In this document: positions 56,721 through 64,000 of the stretch, piece by piece | Position numbering within the stretch: position 1 is the stretch's first letter | Layout of the letters: the number at the start of each line of letters is the position of its first letter | Source: Hyphomicrobiales bacterium | GTDB lineage: Bacteria > Pseudomonadota > Alphaproteobacteria > Rhizobiales > Beijerinckiaceae | Assembly: GCA_027487245.1 (NCBI GenBank) | Contig: JAIYDY010000045.1 | Span: forward strand, 1 to 64,000 | Reading direction: 5' to 3' | DNA length: 64,000 nucleotides | Position numbers and translations under genes: made by a program | Notes under the pieces: generated by a model | The model's database searches: none | Told to the model about the DNA's origin: nothing | Seen by the model: the letters and a program-made list of their open reading frames with translations, nothing else

Positions 56721-57799
56721 TGTCCTCCACACCCGTGAAAGCCGGCTCGCGTGCGGCTTCGGTCGAGTTCCGCAATGTCTGGAAGCGCTGGGGCCAGGCC
56801 GCGGCGGTGCGCAACGTCTCGTTCAAGGTCGAGGCCGGCACGCTGACCACGCTGCTCGGCCCCTCAGGCTGCGGCAAGACCACGACCTTGCGCCTCGTCG
56901 CCGGCCTCGAACTGGCCAGCGAAGGCCGCATCTTCATCGGTGACGATGACGTGACGCCGCTTGGCGCTGCCGAGCGCGATGTCTCGATGGTGTTCCAGTC
57001 CTACGCCTTGTTTCCGCACATGAGCGTCCTGCAGAACGCCATGTATGGCCCGCTCGCCTCCGGCGCATCCAAGGATGCGGCCGAGAAGATGGCGCGCGAG
57101 AAGCTTGGGCTGGTCGGCCTGGCGGGGCTTGAGGCGCGCCTGCCGTCCGAGTTGTCAGGCGGCCAGCAGCAGCGTGTTGCAGTGGCGCGGGCGCTGGTGC
57201 TGGAGCCGCGCGTGCTGCTCTTCGACGAGCCGCTGTCCAATCTCGACGCCAAATTGCGCCGCAAGGTGCGCGACGACATCCGCGATCTCCAGCAGCGCCT
57301 CGGCCTGACCGTGCTTTACGTTACCCACGATCAGGAGGAGGCTCTGGCCGTCTCCGACAAGGTGATCGTCATGGACAATGCCGTGATCGCGCAGGAGGGC
57401 ACGCCCGAGGACCTCTATGAGAGGCCACGCAGCCGCTTCCTGGCCGATTTCATCGGCGAGGCCAACATCGTCGCCGGCAGCTTCTCCGAGCAGGGCGGCG
57501 AGACCCTGTTCACCGCCTCGGGTGTGACGCTGAGGCTGGGCCACGTGCCCGTGCCGGCCGATGCGGCGCTGGTGGCCCTGCGCCCCGACCGTGTCGGGCT
57601 GGTGGAATCAGGCCTGGGACCGCTCGTCATCCGGCGCCGGGCCTATCTCGGCCATGCCTGGGAATACACCCTCGAAGCCCCGTGGGGTGAGGTTCTGGTG
57701 GTGGCCCCGACGCGGGAGGCCGCGCTGCCTCTGGGTGCAAAGGTCGATCTGGTGATCGAGCCGGGCTCCGCCATCCCGCTGCCTGCCAGCACGGCCTGA
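56720..57799 (+). CDS. ABC transporter ATP-binding protein (AfuC/FbpC type)
   Basis: A 359-residue ATPase for the AfuA/AfuB pair. Walker A GPSGCGKTT near 45-53, LSGGQQQRVAVARALV, Walker B VLLFDEPLSNLD, H-loop THDQEEAL, and a C-terminal TOBE domain (about 285-350) with VALRPDRVGLV. ATG 56720 overlaps the permease stop. ATP hydrolysis drives inward transport. The gene is the end of the transporter operon; 75 bp follow to the lipoprotein gene. Confidence 0.95.
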   Translation: MSSTPVKAGSRAASVEFRNVWKRWGQAAAVRNVSFKVEAGTLTTLLGPSGCGKTTTLRLVAGLELASEGRIFIGDDDVTPLGAAERDVSMVFQSYALFPHMSVLQNAMYGPLASGASKDAAEKMAREKLGLVGLAGLEARLPSELSGGQQQRVAVARALVLEPRVLLFDEPLSNLDAKLRRKVRDDIRDLQQRLGLTVLYVTHDQEEALAVSDKVIVMDNAVIAQEGTPEDLYERPRSRFLADFIGEANIVAGSFSEQGGETLFTASGVTLRLGHVPVPADAALVALRPDRVGLVESGLGPLVIRRRAYLGHAWEYTLEAPWGEVLVVAPTREAALPLGAKVDLVIEPGSAIPLPASTA

Positions 57800-57874
57800 T
57801 TGCAGCCCATACCGCGCCTTGCCCCTTCATTGCCGGGGGCTCCCGTGCCACAACAGGCATTGAGGAGATCATCC

Positions 57875-58204
57875 ATGCGCCACCTGATTCTTGCCGCCCT
57901 CACGTCTGTTGCCCTCGCGGCCTGCACCGGCAGCGGAGCCCCGCCAGCCCCGTCCCCGGCCACCGCGCCGACCGGCGTCACGCCCAACACCTTCGCCTTG
58001 CCGACCGGCAGCGGCTGCTCGGGCGAGGTCGCACGCTTCCAGGCGGTGATGGACAATGATCTGGCCACCGGCCACACCACCAAGGGCGTGCATGAGCGCG
58101 TGTCGGCCGAGATCGCCACGGCCCGCGCCACCTGCGCCGGCGGCAATGAGGGCGCGGCCATCGCCCAGGTCAACGCCACCAAGTCCCGCTTCGGCTACCG
58201 CTGA
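57875..58204 (+). CDS. Small putative lipoprotein
   Basis: 109 residues. ATG 57875 follows GAGGAG by 8 nt and gives MRHLILAALTSVALAACTGS, a lipobox (LAAC). After an Ala/Pro/Thr linker, the mature domain has CSGEVARFQAVMDNDLATGH and ATARATCAGG, two Cys that may bond. No known family. It could follow the AfuABC-type genes in the same transcript; a role in phosphate stress is only a guess. Confidence 0.7.
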   Translation: MRHLILAALTSVALAACTGSGAPPAPSPATAPTGVTPNTFALPTGSGCSGEVARFQAVMDNDLATGHTTKGVHERVSAEIATARATCAGGNEGAAIAQVNATKSRFGYR

Positions 58205-58230
58205 GCGGAGCCGGGGCAGGGCCCGCCGCC

Positions 58231-59415
58231 ATGCGCCTGCGCATCGGAACCTTCAATGTCGAGAACCTGCTGACGCGCCAGCGCTTTGGCGGCGAAGGCA
58301 GGAGTGGGGGCAAGGACCGGGGCAGGGACGGCGGGAGGAACGAGGGCAAGTCGGGCGATACGGCTGCGGCCATGTCGTTGTTCCACTTTCCGCACGCAGA
58401 CCAGCGCGAGGCGGTCGAGCAATCCCTTGCCGTGGCGCTGGAAGACGACAAGCGCCAGATGACGGCGCTGGCCATGGCCGAGGGCGCGGCGGACATCTGG
58501 TGCCTTCAGGAAGTCGATTCGCTTGCCAGCCTTCAGGCCTTCTTCGCCAACTATGTGCACCGGCTGTCGGATCACCGTTTCGGCCATTTCGCGTTGCAGG
58601 GCGGCAATGACCGGCGCGGCATCGAGGTCGCTTTCGCCGCGCGCCGCGACCTGATCGCCCCGCATGGCGTGACGGTGACCAGCCATGCCGACGCAACCTT
58701 TGCCGATCTCGACGTGCATGACAGGGCGCTGGCCGAGATGGGTATTTCGCCCGGCGACAGGGTCTTCAACCGCGATTGCCTGATGGTCGAACTCAGCTGG
58801 CAGCGCCGCAACCTGACCCTGTTCCTGTGCCATCTCAAGTCCATGAGCAATGGCGCGGATGATGGCCGCAGTGCCACACTGCCGGTGCGCCGCGCCGAGG
58901 CGCTGGCCATCACGCGGCTGGTCAAGCGCCATTTCGGACAGGGCTGGCGCGAGGCCAACTGGGTCGTGGCCGGCGATCTCAACGGCTTTCGCTATGGGCT
59001 CGGCGCCGATGCACGGCGCGAGGACGAAGGCCCCAGCGGCATCGAGCCGCTGTTCGACCAATTCGCCATCGATCCGCTGGAAACCTTGCCGGAGCACGAG
59101 CGCTGGACGCATTTCCGGCGCTGGTGGAGCGAAAGCGAGGGCCGCCTGCGCGAGCAGCACATGCCGCTCGACCATGTCCTCATGTCGCCGGGCCTGGCGC
59201 GGGCCAACCCGAAACCGAGGCTCGACATCATCCGCCGCGGCCAGCCCTACCGGGTGCCGCTCGATCCGCGCGCGGCGGACCGTTCAATCGCCGCGCTCTC
59301 GTCCACCGCCGACCGCTATCCGCGCGTCGGCTGGGACAGGCCCAAGGCGTCGGACCATTGCCCTGTGGTGGTCGAGATCGACCTGCCGGAGACGAAAAAC
59401 AGCGAGTCCGGCTGA
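58231..59415 (+). CDS. Endonuclease/exonuclease/phosphatase (EEP) family protein
   Basis: A 394-residue protein with the EEP metal site: IGTFNVENLL (Asn), WCLQEVDSL (Glu), VAGDLNGFRYG (Asp, Asn), and KASDHCPVVVEI (Asp, His). EEP enzymes cut DNA, RNA, sphingomyelin or phosphoinositides; the substrate is unclear. There is no signal peptide. Residues 20-45 (GGEGRSGGKDRGRDGGRNEG) form an unusual basic, low-complexity insert. It lies 26 bp after the lipoprotein gene, in the same direction as the transporter. Convergent with the GST gene. Confidence 0.86.
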   Translation: MRLRIGTFNVENLLTRQRFGGEGRSGGKDRGRDGGRNEGKSGDTAAAMSLFHFPHADQREAVEQSLAVALEDDKRQMTALAMAEGAADIWCLQEVDSLASLQAFFANYVHRLSDHRFGHFALQGGNDRRGIEVAFAARRDLIAPHGVTVTSHADATFADLDVHDRALAEMGISPGDRVFNRDCLMVELSWQRRNLTLFLCHLKSMSNGADDGRSATLPVRRAEALAITRLVKRHFGQGWREANWVVAGDLNGFRYGLGADARREDEGPSGIEPLFDQFAIDPLETLPEHERWTHFRRWWSESEGRLREQHMPLDHVLMSPGLARANPKPRLDIIRRGQPYRVPLDPRAADRSIAALSSTADRYPRVGWDRPKASDHCPVVVEIDLPETKNSESG

Positions 59416-59424
59416 GGCCTGTTC

Positions 59425-60084
59425 TCAGGCCGGCTCGGCGTCGCGGGCGGCCATCATCGCCTTGAAGGCAGGGCGGGCATGGCAGGCCGTCAACCAGGCA
59501 TCGACATGGGGCGCCGCTGCGAACAGTTCGGGCGCCGGGCGGGCATAGCGCATCACCTCGGCCACATTGATGTCAGCGACGGTGAAGCGCCCGCCGACCA
59601 GAAAGCCGGTCTTGGCCAGCGCCTTGTCGAGTGCCGCGAACGGGCGCTGAAGCGCCGCGATGGCCGCATCCGCCTTGGCCGCGTCCCGCTCCTCGGGCGG
59701 CTTGCCGACGCGGTTGTAGAGAATCTCGATGGTGTGCGGCTCGGCGGAGGTCGCAGCCCAGAAGCTCCACATCGTCATCAGCCCGTCCTCGGCTGCATCC
59801 TTCGGGCCGAGCGCGCTGCCGTGCTTCTTCGCCAGATAGAGGTTGATGGCCAGCGACTCGGTGAGCACGAGGCCATCATCATCGATAACCGGGATCTGCC
59901 CGGCCGGATTGAGCGCAAGGAAGGCGGGCGACAGCGTCGTCATGCCGGCATGCCCCGCGCCATTGTCCGGCAGGCGATAGGCCTGGATCACCGGTACATG
60001 CACGAAGGGCAGGTTCATCTCGTTGCACAGCCAGATGTTGCGCGAGGCGCGGGAGCGAAAAACGCCGTAGATGGTGACGGTCAT
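59425..60084 (-). CDS. Glutathione S-transferase family protein
   Basis: About 219 residues. Thioredoxin-like N-terminal domain with YGVFRSRASRNIWLCNEMNL, then NPAGQIPVIDDDGLVLTESL (Pro and Glu-Ser of the glutathione site), and an alpha-helical C-terminal domain with GRFTVADINVAEVMRYARPA. Start ATG 60084. It lies 38 bp downstream of the acyl-CoA dehydrogenase gene on the same strand, so they may be one operon. Substrate unknown. Confidence 0.92.
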   Translation of the reverse strand: MTVTIYGVFRSRASRNIWLCNEMNLPFVHVPVIQAYRLPDNGAGHAGMTTLSPAFLALNPAGQIPVIDDDGLVLTESLAINLYLAKKHGSALGPKDAAEDGLMTMWSFWAATSAEPHTIEILYNRVGKPPEERDAAKADAAIAALQRPFAALDKALAKTGFLVGGRFTVADINVAEVMRYARPAPELFAAAPHVDAWLTACHARPAFKAMMAARDAEPA

Positions 60085-60122
60085 GGGGAATGTCCTGAAA
60101 TGTGGGAATTCGTTGTCGCGCC

Positions 60123-61280
60123 TCAGGCGGTCTGGCGCAAGGTCTCCCGCGCAATCACCAGCCGCTGGATTTCGGATGTGCCCTCGTAGATGCGGGTGAT
60201 GCGGGCATCGCGCGCCAGCCGCTCGACCGGGTAGTCGCGGCAATAGCCGGCCCCGCCATGGATCTGGATGGCGGCGTCGGTGCAACGATGGGCCGCTTCG
60301 GAGGCGAACAGCTTGGCCATCGAGGCTTCCTTGGCGAAGGGTTCGCCACGATCCTTGCGGGCTGCGGCATCCATGATCAGCAGGCGCGAGGCGCTGATAT
60401 CGACCTCGCGGTCGGCGATCATCCATTGCAGTCCCTGGAAATCGACGATGGCCTGGCCGAATTGCCGGCGCTCGCGGGCGTAGGATTTGGCTGCATCCAT
60501 GGCCGCCCGCGCGATGCCGAGCGAGAGTGCCGCGACGCCGATGCGCCCGCCGGCCAGCTCGCCGACCGCGATCCTGAAGCCGTCATTCTCGCGGCCCATC
60601 AGGGCGGAGGCCGGCACCCGGCACTGGTCGAAATGCACGATGTTGGTCGCCGAACCGTGCTGGCCCATCTTGTGCTCGGCCTTGCCGACGATCAGTCCCG
60701 GCGTGCCCGCCGGCACCAGAAACACCGAGATGCCCTTGCCCTTCGGCGCATCGGGGTCAGTCACGGCCCAGACCACGAAGACGCCGGCATACTCGGCGCT
60801 GGTGATGTAGATCTTGCTGCCGTCGAGCACGTAATCCGCGCCGTCGCGCCGGGCGCGGGCCCGCATGCCGGCCGGGTCTGATCCCGCCCCGCTCTCGGTC
60901 AGGCAGAAGGCCCCGGCAGGGTAGGTGCCATCTGCCAGCTTCGGCAGGTGCTCGCGCTTCTGTGCCTCGGTGCCGCAGGCCTGGATCACTTCGCCGACCA
61001 TGTTGGTCACCGAGACTGTCACCGCCGTCGAAGCGCAGGCATAGCCCAGTTCCTCGATGGCCAGCGCAAACGCCATGGTGCCGGCTTCCGTGCCGCCATG
61101 CTCGGCCCTGACGTTCAGCGCCATGAAGCCGTTTTCGGCCAGCAGCTTGAGGTTGGCCAGAAGATCGGCCCGGCCCTCGCCGCGGTCCAGCATCTCGGCG
61201 AACGGCGCCAGCCGGTCAGCCGCCAGCTTGCGCGCGGCATCCCGGATCATCACTTCTTCGTCGCTGAGCGTGAACTGCAT
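60123..61280 (-). CDS. Acyl-CoA dehydrogenase
   Basis: An FAD enzyme of 385 residues that makes the first double bond in acyl-CoA degradation. Signatures are AFCLTESGAGSDPAGMRARA, YVLDGSKIYITSAEYAG, RRQFGQAIVDFQGLQWMIAD, IQIHGGAGYCRDYPVERLAR, and the catalytic Glu in IYEGTSEIQRLVIAR. It is close to the short/branched-chain type. It is divergent from the GNAT gene and upstream of the GST gene. Confidence 0.95.
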   Translation of the reverse strand: MQFTLSDEEVMIRDAARKLAADRLAPFAEMLDRGEGRADLLANLKLLAENGFMALNVRAEHGGTEAGTMAFALAIEELGYACASTAVTVSVTNMVGEVIQACGTEAQKREHLPKLADGTYPAGAFCLTESGAGSDPAGMRARARRDGADYVLDGSKIYITSAEYAGVFVVWAVTDPDAPKGKGISVFLVPAGTPGLIVGKAEHKMGQHGSATNIVHFDQCRVPASALMGRENDGFRIAVGELAGGRIGVAALSLGIARAAMDAAKSYARERRQFGQAIVDFQGLQWMIADREVDISASRLLIMDAAARKDRGEPFAKEASMAKLFASEAAHRCTDAAIQIHGGAGYCRDYPVERLARDARITRIYEGTSEIQRLVIARETLRQTA

Positions 61281-61388
61281 GGCAAACCCCGTATCGCGTC
61301 ATACTCTGGACTGCCGGCCTCGCCGGGGCAATCGTTGCGGAGCCGCAGCTCGATTGCGCAGCCCTGCACGATCCCCCACAATGCCGGC

Positions 61389-61892
61389 ATGCCCGCCCAA
61401 GAATCCCCGCCAGCCAGCATTGTCCTGCGTGCCCCCCGTCCCGGCGACTTCGGCTGGATCATCGCGCGCCATGGCGCGGTCTATGCGGCGGAATATGGCT
61501 GGGACATCGCCTTCGAAGGCCTCGTCGCAGGGCTCGTGGCCGACTTCATCGCCAGCCATGATCCCGCCCGCGAGCGCTGCTGGATTGCCGACCTCGGTGG
61601 CCAGCCGGTCGGCTCGGTCTTTTGCACGCGCAAGGATGACGATACGGCGAAGCTGCGCATGCTCATCGTCGACGAACAGGCCCGTGGCCACGGGGCGGGC
61701 GGGCTTCTGGTCGATACCTGCATGGCCTTCGCCCGCGAGGCTGGCTACCGCCGGATGACGCTCTGGACCAACGACATCCTCGCGGCTGCCCGCAAGCTCT
61801 ATGCCGCCCGCGGCTGGGTGCTGACCGCTTCGGAGCCGGTGCACCAGTTCGGGCAAGCCATGGTCAGCGAGACATGGGAGGTCGAACTTTAG
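61389..61892 (+). CDS. GNAT family acetyltransferase
   Basis: About 167 residues. ATG 61389 (MPAQESPPASIVLRAPRPGD) gives the usual GNAT start; the frame is open far upstream, antisense to the acyl-CoA dehydrogenase, which is not real. Acetyl-CoA motif VDEQARGHGAGGLLVD and the LYAARGWVLTASEPVHQFGQ end are typical. Its first part (IIARHGAVYAAEYGWDIAFE) matches the C-terminal half of MarR-GNAT fusion regulators; here no MarR domain is present. Convergent with the kinase gene, 3 bp apart. Confidence 0.88.
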   Translation: MPAQESPPASIVLRAPRPGDFGWIIARHGAVYAAEYGWDIAFEGLVAGLVADFIASHDPARERCWIADLGGQPVGSVFCTRKDDDTAKLRMLIVDEQARGHGAGGLLVDTCMAFAREAGYRRMTLWTNDILAAARKLYAARGWVLTASEPVHQFGQAMVSETWEVEL

Positions 61893-61895
61893 CCT

Positions 61896-64000
61896 TCAGC
61901 TCGCCAGCACGCGCTGCGGCGGGAAGGTGATTTCCACCAGCGTGCCCTCGTTCTTGGCGCTGGTGATCTGGATCATGCCCTTGTTGGCTTCCACCAGCGC
62001 CTTGGTGATGGGCAGGCCAAGGCCCGTGCCGCCGATGCCGGCGCTGTTGGTCCTGCGGGTCGAGGCCACCTGGCGGAACGGCTCCATGGCGAGCCCGAGT
62101 TCCTTCTCGGTCATGCCGATGCCGGTGTCGCGCACCCTGAGGATCACCTCGCCCCGGTCGCCCAGCGCCGTCGACAGGATAACCTGGCCGCCCGCGTCGG
62201 TGAACTTCACCGCATTGGACAGGACGTTGATGACGATCTGCCGCAACGAGCGGTCATCGGCCACCACCGCAGGCAACTTCGGCTGCAACCCCGTGCGCAG
62301 CACGACGCGCTGGCGGTTGGCCTCCGGCTGGAGCAACGCCACGGCGCTGCTGGCGATCTCGTTCAGGTTCACGCCGGTGAAGGTCAGGTCCATCTTGCCG
62401 GCCTCGATCTTGGCAAGATCGAGCAGGTCGTTGATCAGGCTGATCAGGTAGCCGCCGGACTGGTGGATGTCGCTGAGATATTCCTTGTAGCGCTCGTTGC
62501 CGATCGGCCCGAAGCGCTCTTCGGACATGACCTCGGTGAAGCCGAGAATGGCATTGAGCGGTGTGCGGATCTCGTGGCTGATCTTGGCCAGCACATCGGA
62601 TTTCTGGGCGCTGGCCTTCTCGGCGTTGCGCTTGGCATCGACAAGGTCCGCCTCGGCGCGCTTCCAGGCGGTCATGTCGCGCAGGACCGCCGAAAACTTC
62701 GGCTCTTCGCCATCGGCCACGCGGCCCAGCGTCATGTAGAGCGGGATGCGCCCGCCCTGCCGGACCCGGCCCTGCACCTCGCGGCCATCGTTCAGCAAGG
62801 CCGCCACGCCGCCGCCCTTGAGCCCTTCGAGATAGTCGAGGGCGGTGATGTGGCTCTCGGGAGCCAGCAGCAGCGTGAAGTTCTCGCCCGTGACCTCGCG
62901 CTGGTCATAGCCGAACAGCGCCTCCGCCGAGCGGTTCAGCGACAGGATGCGCCCGCGCTCGTCCATGGTCGCGACGCCGTCGGTGGCCGTGTCCATGATG
63001 GCGGTGAGTTCGCGCGCCTGCTCGCGCGCCTTGGCGAGATCGAGTTTCAACGCCTCGACGCGCGCGGCATCCACCGTTTCGAGGGCGCGGCGGAAGGACA
63101 TCAGCGTTGCCGGCTCGCCTTGCCAGGCGATGGCCGACAGCCGTGCATCGACGGCTTCATGGCTGCCATCGCGGCGCGTCAGGGCAAAGACGCCGCCGCC
63201 TTCGCCGGGCATGGCCCCCTTGAACAGCCGGCCCGTCCCGACCGCGGCCAGATCGTCGAGGCTGTCATGGTCGAGCAGGTCGAGCAGCGTCTTGTTGGCA
63301 TAGATCATGTTCTCGGACCGCAGCACCAGAACCCCGATCGGCAGCTTGTCGAGCAGCGCCGCGAACACGCCGTCGCGGGCTGCCTGCGGCGGCACGAGTC
63401 GCGCCACCTGCTCCGCTGCCGTCACGGCTTCCAGCGGCAGCTCTGGCGCCGCAACGGTGTTTGGTTCGTCGAGCGGAACAGACGCGGCAGGCTCGGCTAC
63501 CGCGGCCTGTGCCGCAGCTTCGGTGGCTGGCGATGTATTCGACTCCGCCATGCCACCGGCGGCGTCGAGGCTTTCGGCGGCCGTGTTTTCGGGCGCAATG
63601 CTTTCGGCGGCAGGTTGCTCGGCGGAGCGACTGTCAGCGGCCTCGCGGGGCTTGGTCTGCGTGCTGTCCTCATCGCCTTCGATGCGGGCACCCAGCGCCT
63701 TGGCGATTTCGCGGAAGGCGTTGCGCTCGGAATGCGTCAGTCTCGGCGGGGTTTCCGCCGGCCTGATGTGCACCACGTTGCTGACGGGCTTCGGCACGGG
63801 CGCGGATGGCACGGGCGCGGCTGCGGCAGGCGCTTGCGGTTCGGGTTCCCCGGCGACCTCAGGGGCCGGAAAGGGCTCGCCGGCAAGCTCGACCGCCACT
63901 TCGGGTTCGACAGGTTCCGTGTCGGGACTGGCCAATGCCGGGAAAGGCGCGACCTCGCCGGGCAGGGCCACGCCGAAGCCGCGCCAGCCGGTCAGTTGGC
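61896..64000 (-). CDS. PAS-domain sensor histidine kinase, PdhS-like (N-terminus beyond window)
   Basis: At least 700 residues are visible and the frame is still open at the right edge, so the N-terminus is missing. Order from the edge: a long Pro/Ala/Glu-rich linker, a PAS region (about 63100-63400), a second PAS (about 62700-63000), HisKA with KISHEIRTPLNAILGF (phosphorylated His near 62575), and HATPase with INVLSNAVKF, VRDTGIGM and GTGLGLPITKAL. The ERFGPIGNERYKEYLSDIHQ stretch is as in PdhS/CbrA-type cell-cycle kinases of Hyphomicrobiales that act on DivK. No response regulator is adjacent. Confidence 0.9.
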   Translation of the reverse strand, partial: QLTGWRGFGVALPGEVAPFPALASPDTEPVEPEVAVELAGEPFPAPEVAGEPEPQAPAAAAPVPSAPVPKPVSNVVHIRPAETPPRLTHSERNAFREIAKALGARIEGDEDSTQTKPREAADSRSAEQPAAESIAPENTAAESLDAAGGMAESNTSPATEAAAQAAVAEPAASVPLDEPNTVAAPELPLEAVTAAEQVARLVPPQAARDGVFAALLDKLPIGVLVLRSENMIYANKTLLDLLDHDSLDDLAAVGTGRLFKGAMPGEGGGVFALTRRDGSHEAVDARLSAIAWQGEPATLMSFRRALETVDAARVEALKLDLAKAREQARELTAIMDTATDGVATMDERGRILSLNRSAEALFGYDQREVTGENFTLLLAPESHITALDYLEGLKGGGVAALLNDGREVQGRVRQGGRIPLYMTLGRVADGEEPKFSAVLRDMTAWKRAEADLVDAKRNAEKASAQKSDVLAKISHEIRTPLNAILGFTEVMSEERFGPIGNERYKEYLSDIHQSGGYLISLINDLLDLAKIEAGKMDLTFTGVNLNEIASSAVALLQPEANRQRVVLRTGLQPKLPAVVADDRSLRQIVINVLSNAVKFTDAGGQVILSTALGDRGEVILRVRDTGIGMTEKELGLAMEPFRQVASTRRTNSAGIGGTGLGLPITKALVEANKGMIQITSAKNEGTLVEITFPPQRVLAS

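Noticed and set aside
53501..57799. Ferric iron ABC transporter (FbpABC)
   Set aside because: The binding protein lacks the adjacent Tyr ligands and shows the AfuA-like His-Asp...Glu pattern; a PHO box rather than an iron-type operator precedes it. Kept as less likely.

Overview
This is a high-GC, densely coded stretch of chromosome. It most likely comes from an alphaproteobacterium of the order Hyphomicrobiales (Rhizobiales). The pointers are malic enzyme divergent from mutS, a class I lysyl-tRNA synthetase, a membrane-anchored cytochrome c divergent from kdsB-pheA, a PdhS-like sensor kinase, and a PHO box of the type used in rhizobia. I cannot name the genus. Nothing looks like a prophage, a complete insertion sequence, a CRISPR array or an rRNA operon. 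All functions are read from motifs, family resemblance and gene order; no search was run.

Layout. 1-5.7 kb: 5' end of a malic enzyme gene, mutS, two exported proteins and an exported SGNH-type hydrolase. 6.1-9.1 kb: lysK, a small P-loop kinase and a TSUP permease. 9.1-18.1 kb: an envelope block with pbpC and a bacterial alpha-2-macroglobulin in one operon, divergent from an exported protein whose trypsin-like domain has lost its catalytic residues. 18.2-25.2 kb: metabolic and housekeeping genes (pobA, PhzF, Nudix, dcp, an Ada-like zinc-motif protein, a phosphopantetheinyl transferase, TerC). 25.4-31.4 kb: a structured palindromic repeat, then tartrate dehydrogenase with a fluoroacetate-dehalogenase-like hydrolase, divergent from a tripartite tricarboxylate transporter (tctBAC), followed by ureidoglycolate lyase. 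31.4-36.1 kb: upp, HIT, nudC, pheA, kdsB and cycM. 36.2-43.3 kb: yejABEF peptide transporter and deoB. 43.5-45.1 kb: tRNA-Thr(GGT) and a two-gene module of a Tat-exported intradiol-dioxygenase-like protein and a bis-histidine membrane cytochrome. 45.2-57.8 kb: myo-inositol catabolism (SDR-iolC-iolD-iolE-iolB), divergent from idhA and an inositol-monophosphatase-family gene, then an AfuABC-type ABC transporter. 57.9-64 kb: small lipoprotein, EEP-family phosphatase/nuclease, GST, acyl-CoA dehydrogenase, GNAT and the C-terminal part of a sensor histidine kinase.

The most interesting unit is 45-58 kb. The ABC transporter belongs to the Fe3+/AfuA superfamily, but its binding protein has the His-Asp...Glu pattern of the sugar-phosphate binder AfuA and no ferric-binding Tyr pair. 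A good PHO box (TTGTCAC-N4-CTGTCAT) lies just upstream. A monophosphatase and a complete set of inositol-degrading enzymes are beside it. I infer a phosphate-starvation route that imports a phosphorylated polyol, perhaps an inositol phosphate, removes the phosphate in the cytoplasm and burns the inositol. Other leads are the A2M/PBP1C locus with its pseudoprotease, the Tat/heme module, and the dehalogenase-like enzyme in the tartrate cluster, which keeps all eight known functional residues of fluoroacetate dehalogenase.
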